Below, piece after piece: positions 14,002 to 25,500 of a stretch of DNA of 64,000 bases. Within the stretch, counting starts at the first letter, position 1; every line of letters starts with the position of its first letter. The DNA comes from Bryum argenteum (lineage: Eukaryota > Streptophyta > Bryopsida > Bryales > Bryaceae), in the NCBI GenBank assembly GCA_037043015.1, contig CM073325.1:12255001-12319000 (forward strand), read 5' to 3'. The position numbers and the translations under genes are program-made. The notes under the pieces were generated by a model. That model worked only from the letters and a program-made list of their open reading frames with translations. It was not told where the DNA came from and ran no database searches.

Positions 14002-14300
14002 ATAAGAAATATAGAGGCACCGAGGGAAATATTTATCTACAAAGTCACCTGCACAAAAAATTCTCGAATTTATGTTGAACAGTCCATACATCCAAAGACA
14101 CGCTACAAACAACATAAATCTAGACCACCTACTCGTATGAAGTCGTACGTTCAAAAGTACAAATCTTTTAAGACTATTTTAAAATGGAGATCTTATACAA
14201 ATCTATTAATAAGAAAGACTGTGATGCTTTTGAATTGGATACAATAGTTGTTTTGCAATCATTGGGGTAGAGTTGCTACAACATAACTCTAGGTACTCCT
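14002..14300 (+). pseudogene. GIY-YIG nuclease domain relic
   Basis: After an acceptor-like TTTGCAG (ending 14001) the frame contains IFIYKVTCTKNSRIYVEQS, which fits the GIY-YIG core (IYK...N..KIYVGQS), followed by a basic RYKQHK stretch. The frame then shifts by one base near 14170, and the neighbouring frame carries KMEILYKSINKKDCDAFE and DTIVVLQSLG, the usual C-terminal helix and LG ending of this fold. One in-frame stop follows. GIY-YIG domains occur in homing endonucleases, Penelope-like elements and transposon-associated proteins; nothing around it shows which parent this came from. The frameshift, the stop and a missing 5' part make it a fragment. Confidence 0.7.
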
Positions 14301-15924
14301 TGTAAAGATTCAAAGTTTAGATATTTACGTTCTAAATCCATACTTGAGTAATACGAATATTTTTCTCCTATCACTATCTCTAGTCAACAACTAATATATT
14401 TTGTTGACTTTTATTTTATCTTCTAATTTTAAATTATTTAATACGTCTTGTTAACATTCAATTCAGTTAGTAAGGGGAACTGCATATTATAACATTTATT
14501 TCTTCTTTTAATTTTGGTTTTTTTTAGAAAGAAGCGCATGTTGTAACTTTTATTTTATCTTTTAATCTTAGTTTACTTTCAGTTCTCACATTGCTTTCAC
14601 TCTCTTCTCGACATTGCATTCCCGACATTGGGAACGTAGGCGTGGTCTGAACGTCCCATAAAAATGTTCAATATAATATCGTTAATTAATTTAACATCGC
14701 GGATTGTTCCTTATATTGAAGATATTAGTTTTTCAAAATGTCAATATTTTCCACATGCTATGGTCTTAGTCTTGACACATGGTCGGATTTTACGCTTGTT
14801 AGATGCTAAAGTCTTAGTCCTGTTACAAGCTTTGGTCCTAGTCTAATCACATGTCGGGACCTTTATTTCACTACATGTTGTCTTAGGTTTTTATTTTTCT
14901 TTCAGATGCTTTGATATCAATTTGCACCATATATTGCATGATTTTTGTATATTTTTTTACATCCTGAAATATTATAGTAGATTTGTGGGTGTGAACCTTT
15001 GAGAAACATGGTTGCTAATAGGTGAGCTTAGGAGTGTGTGCTTGTGAGCATGAAAATCAAAAGATTTACTAAAAAATAAAAGGTGGATTGGAACTATAAC
15101 CGTGGGTAGCAAATCACAAAATTAATGAGTTGTAGTCTATTTTTTGAAATACAAATTGAATAACTTTATATACGTACTCTAAATCCGTCGGAATCATATT
15201 AAAAATTTTGTGCATGAAAGAAATAAAGTTTTTTAAGACCGTGGTATCGTTAGCAATCAAATGTTACAATAACAAATATTACAACCATATGATTAAGTTA
15301 TGTACTATAGGTTCAAAAAGGATTATAGAATTTTGTTCTTGTATTAGACAAGGCCAATTGAAGTGGAGCTCACATCACTCTATATAAGATAAACAAAATT
15401 ATTTAAGTGTAACCAATGTTGGTTCTAAATAAGAAGTTTATGTAATAGTATGAATAATAAATATTACATATAAAAAAACTAAACTAAACATGAAGGCGAT
15501 CGAGAAGCTAGCATGTTTTTTTAATTACAAAATCAAATCCAAAACATCTCAAATACTTGGACTAGAACTAACTCTACTTCCTAGAAACCTCTTGTTATTT
15601 TCTCCCACTTTTAAATCAATAAGCGTCTCAACAATAGAATTAAAACGTTTACAATAATAATAATAAAAAATGAAGAATGTGCGTTTACAAATCTTTGTGC
15701 AAAAATTTTAGGATAAGAAAGTAGGTAGAAACACATTGAAGGATTAATTAACATGTCTTTTGGAAGTATCTGTTTCTTTCTTCAAGATAAACTTCTACGA
15801 AAATACAATATATTATATAAGCTTAATATTCAAAAATAAAAATGTATTATATAAGTCATAAGTTAACATGATGGAACACTGTTTATCAAACTAACGGAGA
15901 ATGGACAATATGTTTTGTTTTTTT
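14301..15924. other. AT-rich intergenic region, nothing recognised
   Basis: Very AT-rich sequence with stops in all frames. At 14755-14880 short words such as GTCTTAGTC recur loosely. I see no RNA gene, terminal repeat pair or conserved domain. Confidence 0.5.
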
Positions 15925-17520
15925 TTAGGAGGGGATTCCTAAAAAGAAGAGCGTGTAAGGACAGTAAGAGATGAGAGAAATTTTTTGTTTTTCTAATGCT
16001 TCGAGAAGATCGTTGAAAATTTTAATGTCTTTCTCTAAAACAATAATATGACGATCAGTATCACGACAAGCTAAAACTGAGACACATATATAAAATGAAC
16101 ATCAATATATAAATTAGAGTGTTAGAACAAAAAAAAGAAAATGAATATATAAAAATTTATTAATTGAAAAAAAAATGGTCTCTATGTGGTTTACCAGTTA
16201 AGAACAATGTCTCATTTTCTTGTAAGAGACTCAATAAAAATTCCAAGAACTTTGGATGCTTCTCGCAAGTCTCTTTCCACGAACTTGTATCATTCATGAG
16301 TTGGTACTTTGTGTTTGTGAAGTTCTGGAGGTAGCGATAACTTTCCAAAGAATATCCCAAGTCCGACCAAGAACGTGCTTCTTGAATAGAGGTCTTGGAA
16401 CGAATGCGAGTATAAATCTTAATGAAAAATCGCAAAGTCTATAAAGCAGAAAGTTGTAAGTGGTTAGAAATACATATATTGAACTAAAATGACACAAGAA
16501 TAATAGAGGTTTATGAAATGAATTTTGCACATTCTGTGGACGATCAGCGGAAGAAAAAAAAAAAAAAAAAAAAATAGAAGTTATTTAGACCTCAGAAATT
16601 GCGTAGTAGCTTAAAGTCAAAAGTAAAAGTCTAATTACGTAAATCACGTACCAAAGCAAGATCATTCGGATGAACTATAAGCAAAATTGCATCGTTGTGC
16701 AAGTTTGCAGTAACAAATGAAAACAAGTACTTAAAATAACCTTTTGAGCGCTTGTTTCATTCAGGTACCGTAAAGCTTAAGACAAGTAAAACCAGCAGGT
16801 TTTCTGGTACGTCCGCTATAATGAGGTCAACTTTGAAATGATTTGCGGTCATGCTTGATGTATCATGAGGTCGCGATGTACAAACCTAAAAGCACAAAAT
16901 TAATTAGCCAAATTTATCAATTATATAAATTGCAGTACTAAAGTAGAAAGAATTAAGAAGTAACTCACAATTAATATAAGTTTTTGTATGTTTTTGTACA
17001 TAGGTTCAAGAACACCGTTGATAGGCTTGAAGTCAATAAGTCGCTTTAAATGTGCATTTTTGAGAATAGTAGAAAAACGAATTGTAATAGAATAAGTAAC
17101 AGTTGTAGTGGATACTTCCACTTTGCGCTTAGATATTTCAGGCAATGTGGATACCCAATACAATATCATCCTCCAACAATATAAAAGAACCACCATTATA
17201 AAAGAACTTCCAATTTCTTGACTAGACGATAAAAACGTCTGAAAATCAAAATCATCATTAAAGCTACTAAAATCCATAACATTTTTGACTTTCACAACAA
17301 TTTTAACCTTATCAGGTATCTCCTCACCTCATATTCTTAAATCACGAATAAACACGTTGTATAATTTCATCTTGCACAATAACTGATGATCTAAGTTGAA
17401 TGATCTAATACAACATATTTCAGCAACATCAAAGAATCTAATTAGACTCCTTCCGTGAGAGCAAAAACTAATCACAATAGCAACCAAAAACAATACAACA
17501 GACCAAAGCACATTCTACTA
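15925..17520 (-). pseudogene. Relic of a permuted (beta-class) DNA methyltransferase-like gene
   Basis: Coding blocks on the minus strand fall in the motif order of beta-class amino-methyltransferases (N4-cytosine/N6-adenine type, motif IV before motif I). A 17.5-16.92 kb block holds VKIVVKVKNV and VLEPMYKNIQ. At 16769-16885, DLIIADVPENLL resembles a motif IV DLIIADPPW context. At 16637-16711 lies DAILLIVHPNDLALVRDLRN. At about 16190-16430, EKHPKFLEFLLSLLQENETL resembles the EKP..LLE motif X region. At 15925-16070, ACRDTDRHIIVLEKD matches the helix and acidic strand that follow motif I. The glycine loop of motif I is not visible. A TGA falls within the N-terminal block, one acceptor lacks its AG, and motif IV has Glu where Trp/Tyr is expected, so the locus looks dead. 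Acid/aromatic substitutions or very distant homology are possible, and substrate type is not determinable. Confidence 0.55.
16554..16574. repeat. Poly(A) tract, 21 nt
   Basis: Uninterrupted A run on the plus strand inside the methyltransferase-like relic, between its exon-like blocks; consistent with intronic slippage. Confidence 0.9.
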
Positions 17521-18685
17521 TCAAAATAAATACCAAAACAACAAACACATCATAAACATACTAATAAATACCCTTATATTCTGCTCCAAGCACCAAGCCC
17601 ATGTTGGTCATTGGCAAATGAAATATGAAAACAAAATGGAAGGAAAAAAATTACAAACAAGTAAAAAAAACCCCTATTCAATTAATGCTTCCCTGTAAAA
17701 ATTTTGAAATTAAAATATAAAACCAATAATACAATCAACAATTGGGTATCAAAAAGTAAGATTATTCAAATCAATGGAATCATTCACATCAAAACAGTCA
17801 CTTTAACCTTCACTCAAATCATATGTGAAAAACGAAGTGATGGAAAGCAATACACAAAATATACTATCTACAAATCCAATCTCCTAGCCTTCACTCAAAA
17901 GTCACATCCAGAAACCTAATTCAAGAAAAACATCAAAAAATCCATAGGTGGAAGGATTCACAAATCATTGTACAAATCAACCTAATTCTATAATCGAGAC
18001 TATAGTGTTAGTCAAGCTACTCCATGTTGTTTTGATATGATGAAAGGGACAATATACGATTTTAACATCACAGTTTATCATGTTGAACCAGACTTATTTG
18101 ATTTGTGTATAACTTATACATTTTTCACTAAAAATAATAAGTATTGTTTTGGTAAATTACACTATTCATCTACATTAGTGACACTATTTATGTATTTTTC
18201 ATCAGACCAACCAATACATAATTGATATTTAGTGTAGCATGGCGGTTCACAACGATACTATTTAGCATTTTTTATTTTTTGCAGCGACTTCATAAGAGTT
18301 GTACATAAACTACAAAAACTTCATATCAATAAAGGATAAACATGTCATTTCCTGATGCAACATGAAAGCAACGCAAACCTCCAAGTGAAGATCAGACACT
18401 ATCGTGTCTTATATTTTTGTTCAACTCGAGTAGTTCTTGTCTTCTCAAACTTCTCAATAATCATTTCGAAATCGGTCATGTGTGCAAAATGATAATTTAT
18501 CTGCACAAATAACACATTTACAAAAAAAATCAGTTATAACTATATATATAACCAAGTAACTGTATAAGACGGCAACAACTCAAGTAACAAAAATAAAAAA
18601 ATCAAGTAAAAGATATATCTAAACTCTAAAACTTTATGTTGGAATGCCAACAATGCAACAGTCCAAACACGGTATTACATATCTA
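17521..18685. other. AT-rich spacer between two relics
   Basis: About 1.2 kb between the methyltransferase-like and oxygenase-like relics. Open frames at 17704-17919 and 18037-18225 have AT-driven composition and no domain words. I see no terminal repeats. Confidence 0.45.
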
Positions 18686-20799
18686 ATCATTTCTTCTTTT
18701 TGTACACCTTTGAAGATGCATATCCACCATCTTCCTCCTGCATTCTCTTCTTTCCTTTGCCTACAACTGCAATAAAATTTTCAAAAAAGAATTTTTTAAA
18801 ACATAATTATCTTAAGCAACACTACATAATATGAGAAGCACTATGCAAAAGAAAAGTCAAGTAAAAGAACGAACAAGAATTAAAATAATGACTATACTCT
18901 CTAAAGAATAAGAATTATTAGAATTCTTACTCTGTAGAACCTTCTGGTCGATTTGCGCCTCTCTCTTCTTACCCTGGTTCAAATTAAGTTGTCTGCAAGC
19001 TAAAGCGACACCGATAGTTGATCCTACCTTCGTTTCTCTCGTACCATGCACAACGATTGGTGTTTTGATCGCCATCATCGTTCCAGCCTTAGGAATGAAA
19101 TGCAGACCATAACCTGGAAGCACAAACTCCCCGCCTTCTTGAGCCTCAATGCCTGCATGGCAAACAATATATAAATTTCTTTATAGATGAATCACATATT
19201 GATTTACAAAAATCCTTGAAATATTTCATAAGCATTAAAAATCTTACCTTCTTTCACTCAAAACATGAAGCTGCATTCAACGTTATTTGCATCAACGTGA
19301 GAAACACACACAAAATCGTGAGTTATCCCCATTGTTGTAAAAATTGTATTGCCAAGAAGACCCATATCGCTGACGTGGTCGTGGGTACAAGCGTTTTTAA
19401 CTGCAGCACATTGCACGAGGAACATTTTGGAAACGTACCTGTCATATTACAATTCAAATCAATCTTTAGAAATTTCTAATCCTATCACATGGAGGAAGTT
19501 TTTGAGCTAACTCATCCAAACGCATAGCTAAAGTAACGTCATAAGTCTTCAATTCGCCCACTGTGATGAATTCTTTTGCACCCTTTGTTCTGACATTATG
19601 TTCATATGTGCAATACAAGCCAAAATTTAATTATATTAATAGAAAACAACAAAGTTGTAAACTCTAAACTTCACCGACTAATTTGCAAAATCTTAAACTT
19701 TCACACTCTATGTAGATTGTAAACTTAATCAGCCAATAAAACTCCTACGCAATATGGATAGGTCCATCCCATCATCATCATCATTTTTTCCTCCCATGTT
19801 ATCTCTACATCTTCAACATATTTTGAACCTCCCGTCTTCACTTCTCCACCGAAGTGATGAGCCGTATAGCCAAGCTTCCATAATGCAAGAAGTTCCGCGC
19901 TAGGAATGGCATTATGAATTACGATTGCTCCAATTGTATCTTCGTGAACAATCACCGTAGAATATACAAGCTCATCTGACGTTAAAAATTGCTCGTTGTA
20001 CGCCTCCATTCCAAGTCTTTCTTCTGCCTTCAATTCGTAAACAGTATAAACCTTCCTCACCATTGAGGGGCTCGAAACTCCACGCTTCCGAAACTCTTGA
20101 ATCAAGAGAAGTCCATGCAATGGAAGCTCGTAACCACAAGTACCTGCAATATATACAAAGCAATAGTAAACAGAATTCACTTTCAAGTCCTTTCAATTGA
20201 CAAATATCATATTTATTTTTTGAGGAAATACAATATTTTGATAATGAATTACCATGCGTATAATTTTTGTGGAATCATCGCATAGAAGCCGAAACTGTTG
20301 TCCTATACTTCTCCCGTAGCTTGAAAGTTGCTCGTATGAGTCTTCGACACCTTGTAATTCTCTATTCTTATTTCGTCATTGAAGGTGTTGTTGCACAAGC
20401 TGCACATCTTGCTTATTTTAAATGAAGCATCTACATTCACACAAAAGAAACAACAAAACATAGCGAAATGCAATAAGAAAATCAATTATACAACGATAAA
20501 CACCAAAGTTCTTCTAAAATCAATCAAAAAAATAAATAAAAATGTAACCTAAACACCGCTACGATTCTAAAAATAGATAGACAAAATGTGATCATTTGAA
20601 TGAAAATTCGTACCAGTGGAAAAAAAAGGCACTAGTCATCGTCATATTTTATTGCCAACTAATATACAACGTGATTTAGATCGCATCTATACTGCTCCAA
20701 CATTTTGATATGTTTCCTACCAGCATTGTGCCTCCCCAAATGTTCTAGGCTAATGCACTCCATGTCGCACACCTCACACCAAATGTTTCTGCTCTCCAT
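18686..20799 (-). pseudogene. Relic: U1/matrin-type zinc fingers plus Fe(II)/2-oxoglutarate oxygenase-like core
   Basis: Exon-like blocks run right to left. (1) About 20671-20799, starting ATG at 20799, WCEVCDMECISLEHLGRH then KH: a C2H2 finger of U1/matrin type, CxxC with HxxxxxH. (2) 20309-20430, CSLCNNTF...YKVSKTH, a second finger whose first His is Tyr. (3) 19727-20143, an open block of about 138 codons with no recognised domain. (4) About 19489-19589. (5) 19248-19438, TIFTTMGITHDFVCVSHVDA, giving an HxD pair. (6) 18941-19152, GGEFVLPGYGLHF and KTPIVVHGT, the GG..LP strand and distal His typical of TET/JBP-like and related dioxygenases. (7) Lys-rich tail to about 18686. Blocks 5 and 6 join in phase across GTAAGA and CAG. 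Block 5 has a TGA where this fold usually has Trp, other junction phases do not all match, and the last exon boundaries are uncertain. I call it a decayed gene; the 2-oxoglutarate-binding Arg is not clearly placed. Confidence 0.55.
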
Positions 20800-22534
20800 T
20801 TTGACGTGGGCACTTAATCAGAACAACACACATGTCAACATGATTTCAACATGCACCTGAAAATTGCACTGCAAGCATATGATAATTGAGAAGTCAAATC
20901 AAAATCAAACGCACTTATGTAACCGATACATAAGTGAAGAGTACAAGTACAACCATTCTTCACTAACACTAAATCTACAGTGTCTTAATTCCAAACAGTA
21001 TGCCTACATCGAAATACAAAGTCCATTGAGAGAATCTATTTATTTTTAACCAAAACTCTCTCTTATAAATTCAAACTAAGAAAAAGTGACTTTCATTCTA
21101 CAGTATAAAGTAGGAAATAATCAGCGAGGCAATAAAAAAATGAGAGGCCAATCAAAAAGAAAAGAGAAATAAATAAATAAATAATTCTTCCTCTCCATGT
21201 TAATCCACTAGTGTTACTCACCGTAAATTCAAACTGTAGCTGTAGTAAGGCGGACCAAACTTGTTCTTCCTTTACAACATGTGGTGCTACTTACTCCCAC
21301 CACCTATTTCCAAACTTTCAAATAACAAAAAATGTACAAATAAGAGACACAAAATAAGACTTCAACCACCTGTTTTCAAACTTTCAATGAATAGGAAAGG
21401 TACAAATAAAAGAGACAAAATGAGACTCCAAGAGACTGAAAATGAAACTCAAAACCATAGTCATGGGAGAGTCAAGGTGTTTGTAATGATCGACTTCAAT
21501 TATATCATACACAACGAGAAAAACACAACAGAAATAATCATTCCCCTAATAATTTACAACAAGCCTTCTACAACACATACCACAATATTCGAAACCTTGA
21601 GATTGGAACTCATTTTTCACTTTCGAAACTAATTTGCTACACCTTACAGCTTCTCTCTAATTACATCACCTTTACTACAAAAGGTCTACTACAAAAGCAA
21701 AAGAGAGAGGAATGGAAAAAGAGTGTGATAGAAGAATACGATGGAGAAGAATACAAGGAAGGTCGAATGAAAGAATGGAAGAAGGGTGATCGATTAAAGG
21801 GGAAAAACTCATTGCAAACTTTCACATCAATGATGCAAGCACTCCACCAGATTTCAACATGTCAAAATCAACACAATTTATATTATCACAACAAGTATCA
21901 CATAGTAAGCAGTCACAATCAATTACATACAATATACCAAAAATCAGTTTAACCTTCATAGTAAAACCCTTGGAAGACTAAAAACACTTGAAATTCAAAA
22001 AACCTATGATGAACCAAAAACTCTCCGAATGCAAGACAATACTTTCAAGCTTTATACAACTATATTAACTTGACAACTTGTGCCATAAACATAGAAATAT
22101 TTATTTTTTGAATATACAAGGTACGCTTGCCAAAATAGATATTTTTTTCAAACTACCTTCTTTTGTTTATTTTTAAAAAATGATCTCCTAACTTTTGAGA
22201 CCTCTTCTCACATAAACGAGATTTTTGGAAAAAAAAAACTCCTAAAGTACTCAATAAAATTTTATAATACACTTTGCTAACTTTTCATGTCTCTTGGCTT
22301 GTAATTTCAAATTTTTAATTTCTTTTCAAAAACAGAATTATATAGGATCGAACTTACTACAAAGTTATGGGACGTCACACGTATGAAACCCTATAGGCTA
22401 CAGATAACTCGTCCTACTATGTGTGTACTTAAATGTAATTTCAAATAAATTTTTTGTAATAAGATTTTAAAAATGAAGACATGAAAAACCAATATAGACA
22501 TTCGGAAAAAAAAAAGAAAAATGTGCTAATTGTT
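20800..22534. other. AT-rich intergenic region before the satellite
   Basis: No gene recognised. The longest open stretch (21261-21632, +) is carried by an internal 66-bp duplication and has low-complexity Lys/Asn/Thr content, so I do not treat it as a gene. Confidence 0.5.
21300..21431. repeat. Two tandem copies of a 66-bp unit
   Basis: Copies begin CCACCTATTTCCAAACTTTC at 21300 and CCACCTGTTTTCAAACTTTC at 21366, both ending in AGACT(T/C)CAA. About 80-85% identical by eye. Confidence 0.8.
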
Positions 22535-25500
22535 TACAAAGTTCATAATCATAACCATATCTTGTTCCTGATTTTTCTCAAAACGCAAAGATATATAAGA
22601 AATCCCAACTATCATGCGCTTTGATCATAGTTGCATTGTAAATCTGAATAGCCAAAAGCCAAAAAATATTTACAAACAACCCCGGAAACTATCTTTTTCA
22701 ATCAAATTCAAGTTTCATGATTAGGCGATATTGTCATTGCTTCTTTTCAAAACGCAATCATATATAAAAATTTCCAACTATCATGGCCTTCGATCATAGT
22801 TGCCTTCTAAATCTGAATAGCCAAAATGCAAAAAATATTTACAAACAACCCCGGAAACAATCTTTTTCATTCAAATTCAAGTTTAATGATTAGGCAATAT
22901 TGTCATTGGTTTTTTTTTTTTTCAAACGCAATGATATATAAAAATTTCCAACTATCATATGCTTCAATCATACTTGCCTTGTAAATCTCAATAGCCAAAA
23001 GCCAAAAAATATTTACAAACAACACCGGAAACAATGTTTTTTATTCAAATTCACATTTCATGATTAAGCGATATTGTCATTGGTTTTTCAAAACGCAATG
23101 ATATATAGAAATTCCATACTATCATGTGCTTCGATTATCGTTGCCTTAAAAATCTGAATACTTAAAACGCAAAAAATATTTACAAACAACCCCAGAAACA
23201 ATGATTTTCATTCAAATTTAAGTTTCATGATTGAACGATATTGTCATTGCTTTTGTTTAAAACGCAATGATATTAAAAAATTTCCAACCATCATGCGCTT
23301 TGATCATAGTTGCCTTGTAAATCTGAATAGGCAAAAGGCAAAAAATATTTACAAACAACCCCAAGAACTATCTTTTTCATTCAAATTCAAGTTTCATGAT
23401 TAGAAGATATTGTCATTGGAATTTTTATTAAAACGCAATAATATTTGAAAATTCCCAATTATCATGCGCTTCGATCATAGTTGCCTTCTAAATCTGAATA
23501 GCCCAAAGGCAAAAAATATTTACAAACAACCCCGGAAACAATGTTTTTCATTGAAATTCAAGTTTCATAATTAAACGATATAAACATTCGTTTTTTCAAA
23601 ACCAATGATATGTAAAAATTCCCATCTATTATGTGCTTCGATCATAATGAAGCGATATTGTCATTGGTTTTTTATCAAAACGCAATGATTTATGAGAATT
23701 TCTAATTATCATGCGCTTTGATCATAATTGCTTTGTAAATCTCAAGAGCTAAAGGGCAAAAAAAATTTACAAACAATCCCGGAAACAATTTTCTTCATCC
23801 AAATTCAAGTTTCATGATTAGGCGATATTGTCATTAATTTTTTTCAAAACGCAATGATAAATGAAAATATCCAACTATCATGTGCTTCGATCATAATTGT
23901 CTTGTAAATATGAATAGCCGAAGGGCAAAAAACATTTATAAAGAACCTTGGAAGCAATCTTTTTCATTCAAATCAAGTTTCATGATTGCGCGATATTGTC
24001 ATTAGTTTTTTAAAACGCAATCATATATAGAAATTCCCAACTATCAAGTCCTTCGATCATAATTGCCTTGTAAATCTAAATAGTCAAAAGGCAAAAAAAA
24101 TTTACAAACAATCTCGGAAACAATCTTTTTCATTCAAATTCAAGTTTCATGATTAGACGATATTGTCATTGATTTTCTCAGTACGCAATGATATTAGTGA
24201 ATTTTCAACTATCATGTGTTTCGATCATCGGTGCCTTCTAAATATGAATAGCCAAAAAGCCTAAAATATTTACAAGAAACCCCTGAAACAATCTTTTTCA
24301 TTCAAATTCAAGTTTCATGACTAGGCGATATTGTCCTTGGTTTTTATCTAAACGCAAAGATATATAAGAATTCCCAACTATCACGTACTTCGATGATAGT
24401 TGCCTTCTAAATTTGAATACTCAAAAGCCAAAAAATATTTACAAACAACAGTAAAAACAATGTTTTTTATTCAAATTCAAGTTACAAGATTAAACGATAT
24501 TGTCATTGGTTTTTTCAAAACGCAATAATATATAGAATTTCCGAACTATCATGCGCTTTGATCATGGTTGCCTTGTGAATCTAAATAGCCAAAGAGCTAA
24601 AAGTATTTACAAACAACCCCAGAAACAATTTTTTTCACTCAAATTCAAGTTTCATGATTAGGCAATATTCTCATTGCTTCTTTTCAAAATGCAATGATAT
24701 ATAAAAATTTGCAACTATCATGTGCTTCAATTATAATTGCCTTTTAAATCTTAATAGCCAAAAGGCAAATATAATTACAAACAACCCCGGAAACAATCTT
24801 TTTCATTCAAATTCAAGTTTCATGATTTGACAATATTGTCATTGAATTTCTCAGTACGCAACGATGAAAGTGAATATTCAACTATCATGTGCTTCGATCA
24901 TCGTTGCCTTGTAAATCTGAATAGCCAAAAGGCAAAAAAATATTTACAAACAAGATCGGAAACAATGTTTTTTATTCAAATTCAAATTTCATGATTAAGC
25001 AATATTGTCATTGGTTTTTCAAAACACAATAATATATAGAAATTACAAATTATCATGTGCTTCGATTATCGTTGCCTTAAAAAATCTGAATAGTTAAAAC
25101 GCAAAAAATATTTACAAACAACCCCAAAAACAATTATTTTCATTCAAATTCAAGTTTCTTGATAAGGCAATATTGTCAATGTTTTTTCTCAAAACGCAAA
25201 GATATATGAGAATTCTCAACTATCATGTACTTCGATCATAGTTGCCATGTAAATCTTAATAGCGAAAAGGCAAAAATTATTTACAAACAACCCCAGAAAG
25301 AATCTTTTTCATTCAAATTCAAGTTTCATGATCAGGCGATATTCTCATTGCTTTTTCTGAAAACGCAAAGACATATAGCAATTTCCAACTCTCATGCGCT
25401 TCGATCATAGTTGCCTTCGAATTCTGAATAGCCAAAGGGCAAAAAAAACATTTATTAACAACCTAGAAAACAATTTTTTTCATTTAAATTCAAGTTTCAT

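Noticed and set aside
19972-20196. Alternative minus-strand frame (YLWLRASIAW) in oxygenase block 3
   Set aside because: The overlapping frame is longer (about 138 codons) and better balanced; both cannot be coding and neither has a known domain.
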